This document shows, one piece after another, positions 1-8,549 of a stretch of DNA of 64,000 nt. The DNA is from Nitrospira sp. GTDB lineage: Bacteria > Nitrospirota > Nitrospiria > Nitrospirales > Nitrospiraceae. The stretch spans positions 124,001 to 188,000 of the forward strand of contig SWDS01000001.1 of NCBI GenBank assembly GCA_005116745.1, in the 5' to 3' direction. The notes beneath the pieces are model-generated. The model did no database searches. It had not been told where the DNA came from and saw only the letters and a program-made list of their open reading frames with translations. Each line of letters starts with the position of its first letter. The stretch's first letter is position 1. Position numbers and translations under genes: made by a program.

Positions 1-68
1 ACGTGGGCGATGATGGCGATATTCCGAATATCGCTTCGACGGTCTTGAGGGGCGCGTACGATGGACAT
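1..68 (-). CDS. typA: TypA/BipA translational GTPase, N-terminal fragment
   Basis: This is the first 22 codons of a minus-strand gene running off the left edge. It starts at an ATG at 68 and reads MSIVRAPQDRRSDIRNIAII followed by AHV. The RNIAIIAHV stretch is the start of the GTPase G1 region in the TypA/BipA family; LepA has IRNFSIIAHI instead. TypA is a ribosome-associated GTPase used in stress adaptation and 50S assembly. A GGAAG stretch about ten bases upstream could serve as ribosome-binding site. Only the N-terminus is visible, so TypA over another translational GTPase rests on about ten residues. Confidence 0.75.
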   Translation of the reverse strand, partial: MSIVRAPQDRRSDIRNIAIIAH

Positions 69-91
69 GGTGACGGTGCTTCCTTGATGAC

Positions 92-118
92 AAAAAAAGA
101 CGCCTCGGTAGTGAGGCG
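92..118 (-). terminator. Rho-independent terminator after the response-regulator genes
   Basis: Read on the minus strand, a perfect 6-bp stem (CGCCTC/GAGGCG, 6-nt loop) is followed after two bases by seven T. It lies between the end of the receiver gene at 305 and the start of typA at 68, so it would end the phosphorelay transcript. Confidence 0.75.
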
Positions 119-304
119 CAAACTCAGCAGTATACTCGAACTGCATTCTCCTGCACAAGCTAGGGTCGAGAAATAATATGGAGGGGAGTTTCAGAGGCAG
201 GGAACGCTGGAAAACCACGGGGAGGTCTTCGTGATGCCATGGAGCCGGCTTTTCGCGTCACCGTGTGGTCGAAGGGTATGGAGCAGGATGGCTGTGCGTG
301 CTGA

Positions 305-733
305 TCAGACCTGTTTGAGTTGCGGCGCTTGTTGATCGGTTGGTCTTGGCAAAAATAGCTCCACCGCCTTCATAAGGCGTTCCTGCGAGAAGGGTTTCTT
401 CAAATATTCTGTGGCTCCAAGGGTCGTCGCTTCGGTTATCGTTTTCTCGCGGTTGTCCGCACTGAGGATGATCACGGGAATCCACTGCCATTCCGGCGTC
501 GTTCGAATGGCGCGTAAGACCTCCAGTCCTGACAGGGAGGGTAGAGAAATGTCGAGCAGGACCAAGTCCGGCGGCTCGGTTGTTTCCGTCAGACGTTTCG
601 CGTTCCACCCGTCAGGAGCATGCCGGACGGTATAGCCATTCCGTTCAAGGATGAACCGGACCAAGCAGGCGGTGTCGTCGTGATCCTCAACCATCAGCAC
701 GGTCGGTCCAGAAGAGGTCCTAGCTTTATCCAT
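305..733 (-). CDS. Stand-alone response-regulator receiver protein
   Basis: A single CheY-like receiver domain of 142 residues with no output domain. Acidic pocket residues lie at E16/D17, the phospho-acceptor is D61 in the LLDISLP motif, the switch Ser is S91 and the conserved lysine is K113 in KKPF. The ATG is preceded by AAGGAG at good spacing. It is the last gene of a minus-strand group with two more receivers, an HPt protein and a hybrid kinase, and is followed by a terminator. It probably receives phosphate in that relay and acts by protein-protein contact; the partner is unknown. Confidence 0.9.
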   Translation of the reverse strand: MDKARTSSGPTVLMVEDHDDTACLVRFILERNGYTVRHAPDGWNAKRLTETTEPPDLVLLDISLPSLSGLEVLRAIRTTPEWQWIPVIILSADNREKTITEATTLGATEYLKKPFSQERLMKAVELFLPRPTDQQAPQLKQV

Positions 734-851
734 TCGGTCTCCTTAAAGGGGATTCATTGAACCGTAGGAGCCAGTTCGATGACGGCGCGCATCTTCTGTA
801 GAGACAGGTCTCTTCTTTTCCTCACGTATGCACGGAACCTACGGGAATGGG

Positions 852-1334
852 TCACGCGGCTCGTTTCCTTCTCTGGTTGCTCTGATGGCGACGGCGCACC
901 GAAGCCTGGTGTGTTGGAGGCGCCGCGCTGCTCGGGTGGGTGACGATCTGGTCTTGCGGTGGCGTGGCAGGCAAAAGTCGTTTCACCGCCTGCAGCAGAG
1001 CAGTTGACCCCTTCTGCTTCGTCACATAAGCAGTGGCTCCTTCGCGCAGGGCTTGCTGAATATCCGGCTCGTAGTTATCGGCGCTGAGCATAATAATTGG
1101 CGTGTGTTGCCAGTCAGGATGACGGTGGATGATCCTCAGTAGCTCGAATCCGCTCACATAGGGGATCACCATGTCCAACAAGACGAGCGAGGGTGGGCGT
1201 ATGGTGTCGATCAGGGTACGGGCCTGGCGTCCATCGCCTGCATGGAGTACCGAAAACCCTTCTCGCTCCAAGAGGCGCTTCAACAGCTCAGCGGTATCCT
1301 GTTCATCTTCCACAACCAGCACTGTGGTGTTCAT
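852..1334 (-). CDS. Response-regulator receiver protein with basic C-terminal tail
   Basis: A 160-residue protein with one receiver domain (about residues 1-120). Acidic pair E9/D10, phospho-acceptor D54 and switch Ser S84 are present. The usual Lys-Pro after beta-5 is Lys-Gln (K106-Q107), which is uncommon because the cis-Pro shapes the active-site loop. The last 25 or so residues are rich in Arg, Lys and His and look disordered, possibly nucleic-acid or membrane binding, but no DNA-binding domain is recognisable. It is in line with the HPt gene and the other receivers. Confidence 0.87.
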   Translation of the reverse strand: MNTTVLVVEDEQDTAELLKRLLEREGFSVLHAGDGRQARTLIDTIRPPSLVLLDMVIPYVSGFELLRIIHRHPDWQHTPIIMLSADNYEPDIQQALREGATAYVTKQKGSTALLQAVKRLLPATPPQDQIVTHPSSAAPPTHQASVRRRHQSNQRRKRAA

Positions 1335-1361
1335 GGGCTCGCTCTTTCTGCTCCAAGGACC

Positions 1362-1694
1362 CTACTCGTAGACCACCTTGACCCGGTCCAAATATGAACC
1401 CAGCGCAGGGAGATCACGTTCTATCGTCGAGGCGTCTCCCGTCTTTGCCGCTTGTTCGATGCTGGCGGCGATCTCAGTGATCCGGTCGAAGCCGTAACTT
1501 CCTCCGGCCCCTTTTATGCCGTGTGCTACTTTTCGGACCGTGTCAAAATCCTTGGCGGTCAGAGCCTCCTGCATCACGACCACTTCTTTCTTGCGGTTGG
1601 TCATGAATTTCGGCACAAGCGGCTCGAAAGAGGCATCGACGTGCACAAGCTCTTCGTCTTCAGCGACTGCCCCTTCGGGCTGCGTGTGTTCCAT
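1362..1694 (-). CDS. HPt histidine phosphotransfer protein
   Basis: A 110-residue all-helical Hpt-domain protein. The phosphorylatable histidine is H58 in AHGIKGAGGSYGF, the canonical HxxKG pattern with the following Gly-rich turn. HPt proteins shuttle phosphoryl groups between receiver domains. It lies between receiver genes and 0.6 kb from a hybrid kinase that has two receivers but no HPt of its own, so it is the obvious missing step of that relay. A GGAGA ribosome-binding site lies about eight bases before the ATG. Confidence 0.88.
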   Translation of the reverse strand: MEHTQPEGAVAEDEELVHVDASFEPLVPKFMTNRKKEVVVMQEALTAKDFDTVRKVAHGIKGAGGSYGFDRITEIAASIEQAAKTGDASTIERDLPALGSYLDRVKVVYE

Positions 1695-1862
1695 TGGTCA
1701 GTCTCCGATCGATCCGGTATCGGTCGTTTTCTAAGGATACTTGACAGGGATGTTTAGAGTAGGGCCTCCGCACAAGCCTTCGGCAGCAATCGAACGTTGA
1801 CGCAAGGATTGGGGCCTGTGCCATCCTGGGATAGTGCAACAAACTCATTGAGGAAGCTGGGA

Positions 1863-2270
1863 TCATTGCGGTCGGGCTGGCGTCCTGTGAGATTGGTCAA
1901 CAGATCGGAGCAAGGTTTCCCGTCTGAACGGCTTCAGCACATAACCCTGAACGGTGAGGGACAACACCTTGCGGATCTGTTGCTCATCAGACACGGCGGT
2001 CAGCATAATCACCGGTACGTTCTGCCAGTCGGGTGTGGCCCGGATCGTCTCCAGAATCGTGATGCCGTCGACGTCCGGCAATTGAATATCCAGCAAGACG
2101 AGTGAAGGGGGTGGCATCAAGGCGATCTTATCCAGCGCTTCAGAGCCAGTCGCAGCGTGCAAGACCTCATATCCTTTCCCTTCCATGATCAGCTTCACGA
2201 GACTTGCCGTATCTGGTTCGTCTTCGACAAGCAGTAGGGGCGGTTTGTTTCCTGAGGGCCGGTCGACCAT
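1863..2270 (-). CDS. Stand-alone response-regulator receiver protein
   Basis: A 135-residue single receiver domain with acidic residues E16/D17, phospho-acceptor D61 in LLDIQLP, a TA switch motif and K-P-F at the end of beta-5. No output domain. The start ATG has AAGGA eight bases upstream and sits 15 bases after the hybrid kinase stop, so the two are almost certainly co-transcribed and this is the likeliest direct partner of the kinase. About 170 non-coding bases separate it from the HPt gene. Confidence 0.9.
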   Translation of the reverse strand: MVDRPSGNKPPLLLVEDEPDTASLVKLIMEGKGYEVLHAATGSEALDKIALMPPPSLVLLDIQLPDVDGITILETIRATPDWQNVPVIMLTAVSDEQQIRKVLSLTVQGYVLKPFRRETLLRSVDQSHRTPARPQ

Positions 2271-2285
2271 GGGGAAGTCCTTGTC

Positions 2286-5200
2286 CTAGGCCGCCCGTTC
2301 GGCCAGGGCGTTCGCATAGTGGGTGATTGCCGCGAGGAGGGTCTTCTTCTTGATTGGTTTTGTTAGATGGGCCGTGCAGCCTGCGCCCAGACTCTTTTCC
2401 GATTCTTCCTTGAATGCATTCGCGGTGAGGGCCACGATCGGCGTCGGTCTGCGCTGTTGTTCGCGCTCCCATTGGCGCATGACCATCGTCGCCTGGAGAC
2501 CGTCCATGACCGGCATCTGCATGTCCATCAACACCAAATCGTAGGTGCCGGTCTGGAACTTCTGGAGGGCCACTGCCCCGTTTTCCGCCATATCCAATTG
2601 ATACGAGGTCTCTCTCAGAAAAAGGGCGATCACATCGCGATTATCTTCTAGGTCTTCTACCAATAGAATGCGACAGGACGGCAGCGTGGACCGCTCCGGC
2701 ACTGCCTCCGGTTGTTGCCAAGACGGTCCGGGCATCGCTGAGTTTAATGCGGTAGCCAGTGATTCCATCAGGCGCCGCCGACTGAGCGGCTTGTAGAGGT
2801 AGCTTGTGATCCCCAATGACCTGGCTTGGCGGGTGTCGTCGCGCTGAAGGTCCGAGACATGCATAACTAGAGGCAGTGTCGCAAACTCTTGTCGGTCACG
2901 GATGGCCTCTGCGAGTTCCAGCCCATTCATGCCGGGCATATGGTAGTCCACAATTGCCAGATGGAAGGGTTCGCCACGTTGGTGGGCGTCATGCAGTGCC
3001 GTCAGCGCCAAGAGTCCATTGGGAACTTCACGACAGTGAGCATCCAGGCGTACTAAGTGTTCCCGGACGATCATGCGATTCATGTCGTTGTCATCCACAA
3101 TAAGGATGCGGTGATCCCGCAGTGTGGTCAAAGTCTGAATGGGGCGGACCTCTGGTGCATCGGTCGCAGGCACACGGAGGACAAAGGAGAACGTACTGCC
3201 CTCTCCTTCCGTGCTAGAGACATCGATTGTGCTCCCCATCAAGGTGATCATCCGCTTACAGATACTCAACCCAAGGCCGGTACCTCCGTATTTTCTCGTC
3301 GTCGAGGAATCAACTTGAGAAAAATCTTCGAAGATCGTCTGCAGCCTATTCGTCGGAATTCCGATGCCGGTGTCTCGGACCGAAAAGCGCACGGCGGTCG
3401 GGTCATTCGGGTCATTGCCGGGGTCGATGCGCAGCACCACCTCGCCCCGCTCTGTAAATTTGATGGCGTTCCCGACCAGATTGACGAGGATTTGCCGTAA
3501 ACGGGTGGGATCGCCCAAGACATACTGGGGCACGTTGGAGTGGACGAAGCACATGAGCTCGATGTTCTTCCTGATAGTTCGGGAGGCCAGCAGCTCCACT
3601 GTCCGCTCGGCGAGGTCATGGAGATCGAGAGGGATCGATTCCAATTCAAAATGACCTGCCTCGATCCGTGAAATGTCCAGAACGTCGTTGAGTAAGTCCA
3701 GAAGGCTCGTGGCGGCTCGGGAGAATCGCAACACATATTCCTGCTGATCTCTCGAAAGCGTCGTTTCTTGCAGCAGATCAGCCATGCCGATAATCGCATT
3801 CATCGGTGTCCGAATTTCATGGCTCATCGTTGCCAGAAACTCGCTCTTCGCCCGCGTCGCTGCGAGGACGGTTTGGTTCGCTTCCAGCAGCTTGATATTC
3901 TTCGATGCCAATTCTTGCGCGATCACTTTCAACTTCTCTTCGGCCTGCTTGCGGGCGGTGATGTCATAGTTGATCCCAATCATCCGAACTGCCTTGCCCC
4001 CTTCGTCTTTGAGGACGATCGCGGAGGCTTTGATATGGCGGACAGCCCGGTCTGGAAGCACCACACGATATTCGGTGTCGAATTGATGTCGTCCCTCGAT
4101 GGTTGCTTGGAGGGCGGCTTCAGCATGCGATTTATCCTCGGGATGTAAGCGGCTGTTCCAGGCTTCATGGGCGGCAGGAAAGTCCTCAATCGTGTACCCG
4201 TAGAGGTGGTACATCTGTGCGTCCCAGACCATTTTATTTTCGGGAATGTAGAAGTCCCATACACCGATGCCACCAGATTTCGTGGCCAGCTCCAGCCGCT
4301 GGATGGTGTCGTACAGGATCTGCTCAAGAGCCTTTTGCTCGGTTATATCCTGAACGGTGCCGGTCATGCGTGTCGGGCGGCCCTCGGGATCGCGTGTCAC
4401 GGTCCCGCGACACAAAATGTGCCGCAGTTCTCCGTGCGTGCGAATAATCCTGCAGATCATCTCATAGGGGTGATTCTGTTCGAGCGCGTCTTCAACGGCC
4501 TTGAACACCTTGGCTCGGTCCTCGGGATGGATCGCCTCGCGGAAGGTGTCGTGCGTGGGCGTGATCGCTCGCGGCGCATAGCCGAAGATTCGAAATTGTT
4601 CATCTGACCAGATCTCGGCACCCGTTGTAATGTCCCATTCCCAACTGCCGACATGGGCGATGGCCTGAGCTTGAGCCAGGCGTTCCCGATGAGTTTCCAG
4701 CTGACGCTGCACGGTGACACGCGTTGTCACATCCCGGCAGGTGCACATGAGCCAGTGAGCGGGATCCTGTCCCTCTTGCGAGAGGACGAGGGAGATTTCG
4801 GCACAGATCTCCCGGCCTGATTTGGTGAGGCCTTGCACCTCGCCGGACCACTGTCCGACATGTAGTAGGATCGGAAAATACTGCTGTTCGATCTTGGCAA
4901 CCCACTCTGGCGCGTACAAGGTTTTCCAGGAGCAGCCGATCAACTCCTCTGGCTTGTACCCGTAGATGGTGGCATGTGCTGGGTTCATGTAGGTGAAGCG
5001 GCCTTCCTTGTCCAGGAACGCCAAGCCCTCCAACCCGTGATCGAGCGCCCGAATGATGTCGGCTTTTGACCGTTCGCTCTTTTGGTGCACTGCAAGGCTA
5101 CATTCGAGTTCGTGCTGACGCCTCCGTAGCTCAAGTTGAGTGACGACTTGCCGGCTTAAAATACGGAGCGCGTTCATTTGATCGCTCGTCAACTGTTTGG

Positions 5201-5606
5201 GTGCTCGATCGATCACGCAGAGGGTGCCCAGTGCGTAGCCGGCGGGAGTGACGAGGGGCATGCCGGCATAGAATCGAATGTTCGGGTCAGTGGCGACGAG
5301 AGGGTTGCCGGCAAATCGTCTGTCTTGGGTGGCATCCGGTACCACGAACAGATCGTTGCCATGGATGGCGTGGGCACAGAACGCGATGTCGCGCGGGGTT
5401 TCCTGGGCATCAATGCCCACCTTGGCTTTGAACCACTGGCGGTGGGCATCGATGAGGCTGACCAGCGCAATCGGTGTTCCGCAGATCTGAGCAGCCAGCG
5501 CCGTTAAGTCATTGAACGCTGTCTCCGGTGGTGTGTCGAGGACGTGGTATTGGTGTAAGTCGCGCAGACGGGACGCTTCGTTCTCAGGCAACGGTGCACT
5601 TTGCAT
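2286..5606 (-). CDS. Hybrid sensor histidine kinase (GAF-PAS-PAS-PAS-HisKA-HATPase-REC-REC)
   Basis: An 1106-residue cytoplasmic-looking hybrid kinase; I see no membrane segment. In order: N-terminal GAF (about 20-165), three PAS/PAC segments (about 185-555), a short coiled coil, HisKA with phospho-accepting H596 in [10 protein letters not shown], an ATPase domain with N box (NLVGNAIKF), G1 DTGIGIP and G2 GGTGLGL, then two receivers with phospho-acceptors D887 and D1028. There is no HPt domain; a separate HPt gene lies downstream. The ligand of the GAF/PAS modules cannot be read from sequence. Head of the minus-strand phosphorelay group. Confidence 0.93.
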   Translation of the reverse strand: MQSAPLPENEASRLRDLHQYHVLDTPPETAFNDLTALAAQICGTPIALVSLIDAHRQWFKAKVGIDAQETPRDIAFCAHAIHGNDLFVVPDATQDRRFAGNPLVATDPNIRFYAGMPLVTPAGYALGTLCVIDRAPKQLTSDQMNALRILSRQVVTQLELRRRQHELECSLAVHQKSERSKADIIRALDHGLEGLAFLDKEGRFTYMNPAHATIYGYKPEELIGCSWKTLYAPEWVAKIEQQYFPILLHVGQWSGEVQGLTKSGREICAEISLVLSQEGQDPAHWLMCTCRDVTTRVTVQRQLETHRERLAQAQAIAHVGSWEWDITTGAEIWSDEQFRIFGYAPRAITPTHDTFREAIHPEDRAKVFKAVEDALEQNHPYEMICRIIRTHGELRHILCRGTVTRDPEGRPTRMTGTVQDITEQKALEQILYDTIQRLELATKSGGIGVWDFYIPENKMVWDAQMYHLYGYTIEDFPAAHEAWNSRLHPEDKSHAEAALQATIEGRHQFDTEYRVVLPDRAVRHIKASAIVLKDEGGKAVRMIGINYDITARKQAEEKLKVIAQELASKNIKLLEANQTVLAATRAKSEFLATMSHEIRTPMNAIIGMADLLQETTLSRDQQEYVLRFSRAATSLLDLLNDVLDISRIEAGHFELESIPLDLHDLAERTVELLASRTIRKNIELMCFVHSNVPQYVLGDPTRLRQILVNLVGNAIKFTERGEVVLRIDPGNDPNDPTAVRFSVRDTGIGIPTNRLQTIFEDFSQVDSSTTRKYGGTGLGLSICKRMITLMGSTIDVSSTEGEGSTFSFVLRVPATDAPEVRPIQTLTTLRDHRILIVDDNDMNRMIVREHLVRLDAHCREVPNGLLALTALHDAHQRGEPFHLAIVDYHMPGMNGLELAEAIRDRQEFATLPLVMHVSDLQRDDTRQARSLGITSYLYKPLSRRRLMESLATALNSAMPGPSWQQPEAVPERSTLPSCRILLVEDLEDNRDVIALFLRETSYQLDMAENGAVALQKFQTGTYDLVLMDMQMPVMDGLQATMVMRQWEREQQRRPTPIVALTANAFKEESEKSLGAGCTAHLTKPIKKKTLLAAITHYANALAERAA

Positions 5607-5908
5607 TGCTCGCTCTTTCGTCGCTTACCCGGAAAGATCCAACGTGCTAATCCACTCGAACTTGGTCTTCGATGTGCCGTGATGGTGTGCAGGCACCTGT
5701 ACCGATGCCAGCGAGTTCGTGTGTCGGAGGTTTCCTCCGCCACTATATGTCTGAAGTAATCGGTACTTGAGGTGGAAACCTTGAGGAAAAAGCAGAACCT
5801 GGGAGACGCCGGAGGGCTGCGCGCGGTCGGCATCTTGCTTGAGTTTTGGAAGGGCACATTGTAAGGTTTTGCTGACTCGATCTCACCTTCACGAGGATTG
5901 CATACCCG
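5607..5908. other. Divergent intergenic region between kinase and PBP1A genes
   Basis: About 300 bases between two divergently transcribed genes. It must hold the promoters of both, but I see no convincing -35/-10 pair, repeat or small gene in it. Confidence 0.5.
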
Positions 5909-8311
5909 ATGCCGAACGACGGGCGGTTTGTGGAAATTCAGAAACAGTCACGCCGCCGCCTGCGCTGGTGGCAGGTCGCCCTGATCGGTATGTTGGCCTG
6001 TAGTATCGTCGGAGCGACGACGGTCGCAGGAATCATCTGGTATTTTTCCCGAGACCTTCCCTCGCTCGATCTGCTCCAAAACTATCAACCGAGTTTGGTC
6101 ACCACCGTCTATTCCGATGATCGGCAGCCCATTGGCCAGTTCTTTATCGAGCGCCGCATTCTCACGCCGCTCCCGGAGATTCCCAAAACGCTGACGCAGG
6201 CGGTGATTGCGACGGAAGATGCGAGGTTTTTTGAGCATCCGGGTCTGGATTTTATCGGAATGCTGCGAGCGGCTTGGACGAACATTCGGCACGGAGGGAG
6301 GAAGGTTGAAGGAGCTAGCACCATCACGCAACAACTGGCTCGTGCGCTCTTTCTGTCGTCCGAACGGTCCTATGAACGGAAAATTCGGGAACTCGTCTTG
6401 GCCTACAAGATGGAAGTGGTCTCCGGGAAAGAGCAGATTCTTGAAACCTATCTGAATCAAATTTATTTCGGGCAAGGCGCCTACGGAGTCGGCTCGGCGG
6501 CGCAATCATATTTTGGAAAAGATATCAGAGGCCTGACCCTTGCCGAATCCGCGTTCTTAGGCGGTCTGCCGAAGTCGCCCAGCCGGTATTCTCCGTTCAG
6601 CGCCTATGAATCAGCGAAGAAGCGCCAAGAGCATGTGCTTGCCAGAATGGAGGAGGTTGGGTTTATTACTGCAGCGGAACGAGAAGCGGCCGTTCGCGAA
6701 AAACTGAACTTCCATCGGCCTGGGAGCGAGCATCTGGCGCCCTACTTCGTCGAATACGTCCGTCAACTGCTCATGGCGAAGTACGGGGAGACGATGGTGT
6801 ACAAGGGCGGGCTCCAAGTTTACACGACCTTGAATGTGGAGATGCAAAAAGCAGCGGAGTCGTCGTTTTTGAACGGGGTTCGCGAGCTCGATAAACGAGA
6901 GGGGTGGCGAGGGCCTCGGCGAACCGTTGATGTAGCAACGTTCCAACCTTCGGAACTTTCCTCCAGGGATCCACTGCTCAAGCCTGGGTATCTGGGTGAA
7001 GGGGTCGTCTTACGGGTTGCCAAAGATCACTATCTCGTTCAGGTCGGGCCGTTCAGCGCGAAGCTGGCGTTTGATGACATGGCCTGGGCCAAGCGGATGC
7101 TCAAGGGGCCTGATCCTACCGTGGATTTTGTGGTGAATCCGAATCTCAAATTACTTCTCAAGCCTGGGGATGTCATCGAAGTCGGTGTGAAACGGATTAC
7201 GAAGGATGGCGTGCAACTCACCTTGGAGCAGACGCCGGTCGTCGAGGGAGGTCTGATTGCGATCGATCCCAAGGGGGGTGCGATTCGTGCGATGGTGGGT
7301 GGGTATGATTTCACCCGCAGTGAATACAACCGCGCGGTGCAGGCCCACCGGCAACCGGGGTCCGCGTTCAAACCCCTCATTTATGCGACAGCGATGAGTC
7401 AAGGGTTGAGCCCTGCCACACAGATCCTCGATGCCCCAGTCGTCTATGAGCAGGCGGAGGATGAAAAGATCTGGAGGCCGGAGAACTATGGCCGGAAGTT
7501 TCACGGCATGGTGAGTCTTCGGGATGCGCTGGCTCAGTCGCACAATCTTGCCACGGTTCGGTTGTTGGATAAGGTCGGCGTGAAAAACGTGATCGAGTTC
7601 TCGCGTACGGTCGGGGTCACGAGTCCACTTCCTGCCGATCTCTCCCTCGGGCTTGGCACATCGTCAGTTGGCTTGCTGGAGTTGACCTCAGTCTATGGGG
7701 TGTTCCTGAACCAGGGAAGTCGAGTGGAACCCTTTGCTGTTAAATCGGTCAAAGACAATACAGGGAAGGTCCTTGAAGTGACCGAGCCCGAGTCCCATGA
7801 AGTCATCGCCAAAGAAGCCGCATATTTAATTACCAACATGATGGAAGATGTCGTGCAGCGGGGAACCGGGCAGGCGGCGAAGGTACTGGAGCGTCCAATC
7901 GCTGGCAAAACCGGCACGACGAACGACTACATCAATGCCTGGTTTATCGGTGGAACTCCAAATCTGGTCACCGGCGTCTATGTCGGCTTTGACGACCGCC
8001 GCTCGCTTGGAGAGAGTGAAACGGGGGCTCGTTCAGCCTTGCCAATTTGGATCGGGTTCATGAAAGAGGCGCTCAAGCAGCTTCCTGTCGTGCCGTTCGA
8101 GATTCCAGACGGGGTGACCTTTGTGAAGGTTGATTCCTCGACAGGACTTCTAGAGTCCGAACAGGAAGGAGACGGGCGCAAGGGAACGGTTGAGCTCTTT
8201 ACGAAGGGGAGTGAGCCGACTCAGGCAGTGCAGCGTCGGCAGGACCCGACGGATTTCTATAAGTTGGACCAGATTCCGGAGGGACAACCAGCAGGGGACG
8301 GGAATTTGTAA
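5909..8311 (+). CDS. mrcA: Penicillin-binding protein 1A (bifunctional peptidoglycan synthase)
   Basis: An 800-residue class A PBP that polymerises lipid II glycan strands and cross-links them in the periplasm. One N-terminal membrane anchor (about 21-46) follows a basic cytoplasmic start. The GT51 glycosyltransferase domain has catalytic E103 in ATEDARFF and the Q-Q-LAR and NQIYFGQGAYG motifs. An OB-like insert precedes the transpeptidase with nucleophile S485 in SAFK, SHN at 544-546 and KTGT at 667-670. All catalytic motifs are intact. It stands alone, convergent with the ISC operon. Confidence 0.95.
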   Translation: MPNDGRFVEIQKQSRRRLRWWQVALIGMLACSIVGATTVAGIIWYFSRDLPSLDLLQNYQPSLVTTVYSDDRQPIGQFFIERRILTPLPEIPKTLTQAVIATEDARFFEHPGLDFIGMLRAAWTNIRHGGRKVEGASTITQQLARALFLSSERSYERKIRELVLAYKMEVVSGKEQILETYLNQIYFGQGAYGVGSAAQSYFGKDIRGLTLAESAFLGGLPKSPSRYSPFSAYESAKKRQEHVLARMEEVGFITAAEREAAVREKLNFHRPGSEHLAPYFVEYVRQLLMAKYGETMVYKGGLQVYTTLNVEMQKAAESSFLNGVRELDKREGWRGPRRTVDVATFQPSELSSRDPLLKPGYLGEGVVLRVAKDHYLVQVGPFSAKLAFDDMAWAKRMLKGPDPTVDFVVNPNLKLLLKPGDVIEVGVKRITKDGVQLTLEQTPVVEGGLIAIDPKGGAIRAMVGGYDFTRSEYNRAVQAHRQPGSAFKPLIYATAMSQGLSPATQILDAPVVYEQAEDEKIWRPENYGRKFHGMVSLRDALAQSHNLATVRLLDKVGVKNVIEFSRTVGVTSPLPADLSLGLGTSSVGLLELTSVYGVFLNQGSRVEPFAVKSVKDNTGKVLEVTEPESHEVIAKEAAYLITNMMEDVVQRGTGQAAKVLERPIAGKTGTTNDYINAWFIGGTPNLVTGVYVGFDDRRSLGESETGARSALPIWIGFMKEALKQLPVVPFEIPDGVTFVKVDSSTGLLESEQEGDGRKGTVELFTKGSEPTQAVQRRQDPTDFYKLDQIPEGQPAGDGNL

Positions 8312-8320
8312 CACCGGAGA

Positions 8321-8533
8321 CTAGGCTTTCGTGTCCTGATATTCCTCGTGCCACGCCATCTGAATCATTTCTAGAATTTTCTCATTCGATTTCTTCGGAT
8401 CGTCCTTAAATTCAGGCAGGGCCACGATCCAGGTATGCATCTCGGTGAAGCGCACGGTGAGCGGATCTGTCTCAGGGTGTTGTTCGACCAGCCGGATGGC
8501 GATCTCTTCGGCATCTTGCCACTTCAAGTCCAT
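8321..8533 (-). CDS. iscX: IscX (YfhJ) Fe-S assembly accessory protein
   Basis: A 70-residue acidic protein matching IscX along its whole length: MDLKWQDAEEIA, DPLTVRFTEMHTWI and the acidic SNEKILEMIQMAWHEE end. IscX binds IscS and iron and modulates cluster assembly on IscU. It is the last gene of the ISC operon, 16 bases after hscA, where E. coli also places it, although there fdx lies in between. Confidence 0.92.
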   Translation of the reverse strand: MDLKWQDAEEIAIRLVEQHPETDPLTVRFTEMHTWIVALPEFKDDPKKSNEKILEMIQMAWHEEYQDTKA

Positions 8534-8549
8534 CGGTACTCCTCCACGA

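Noticed and set aside
3-176. Plus-strand open frame at the left edge
   Set aside because: It crosses a clear minus-strand terminator, and the opposite strand encodes the unmistakable TypA N-terminus.
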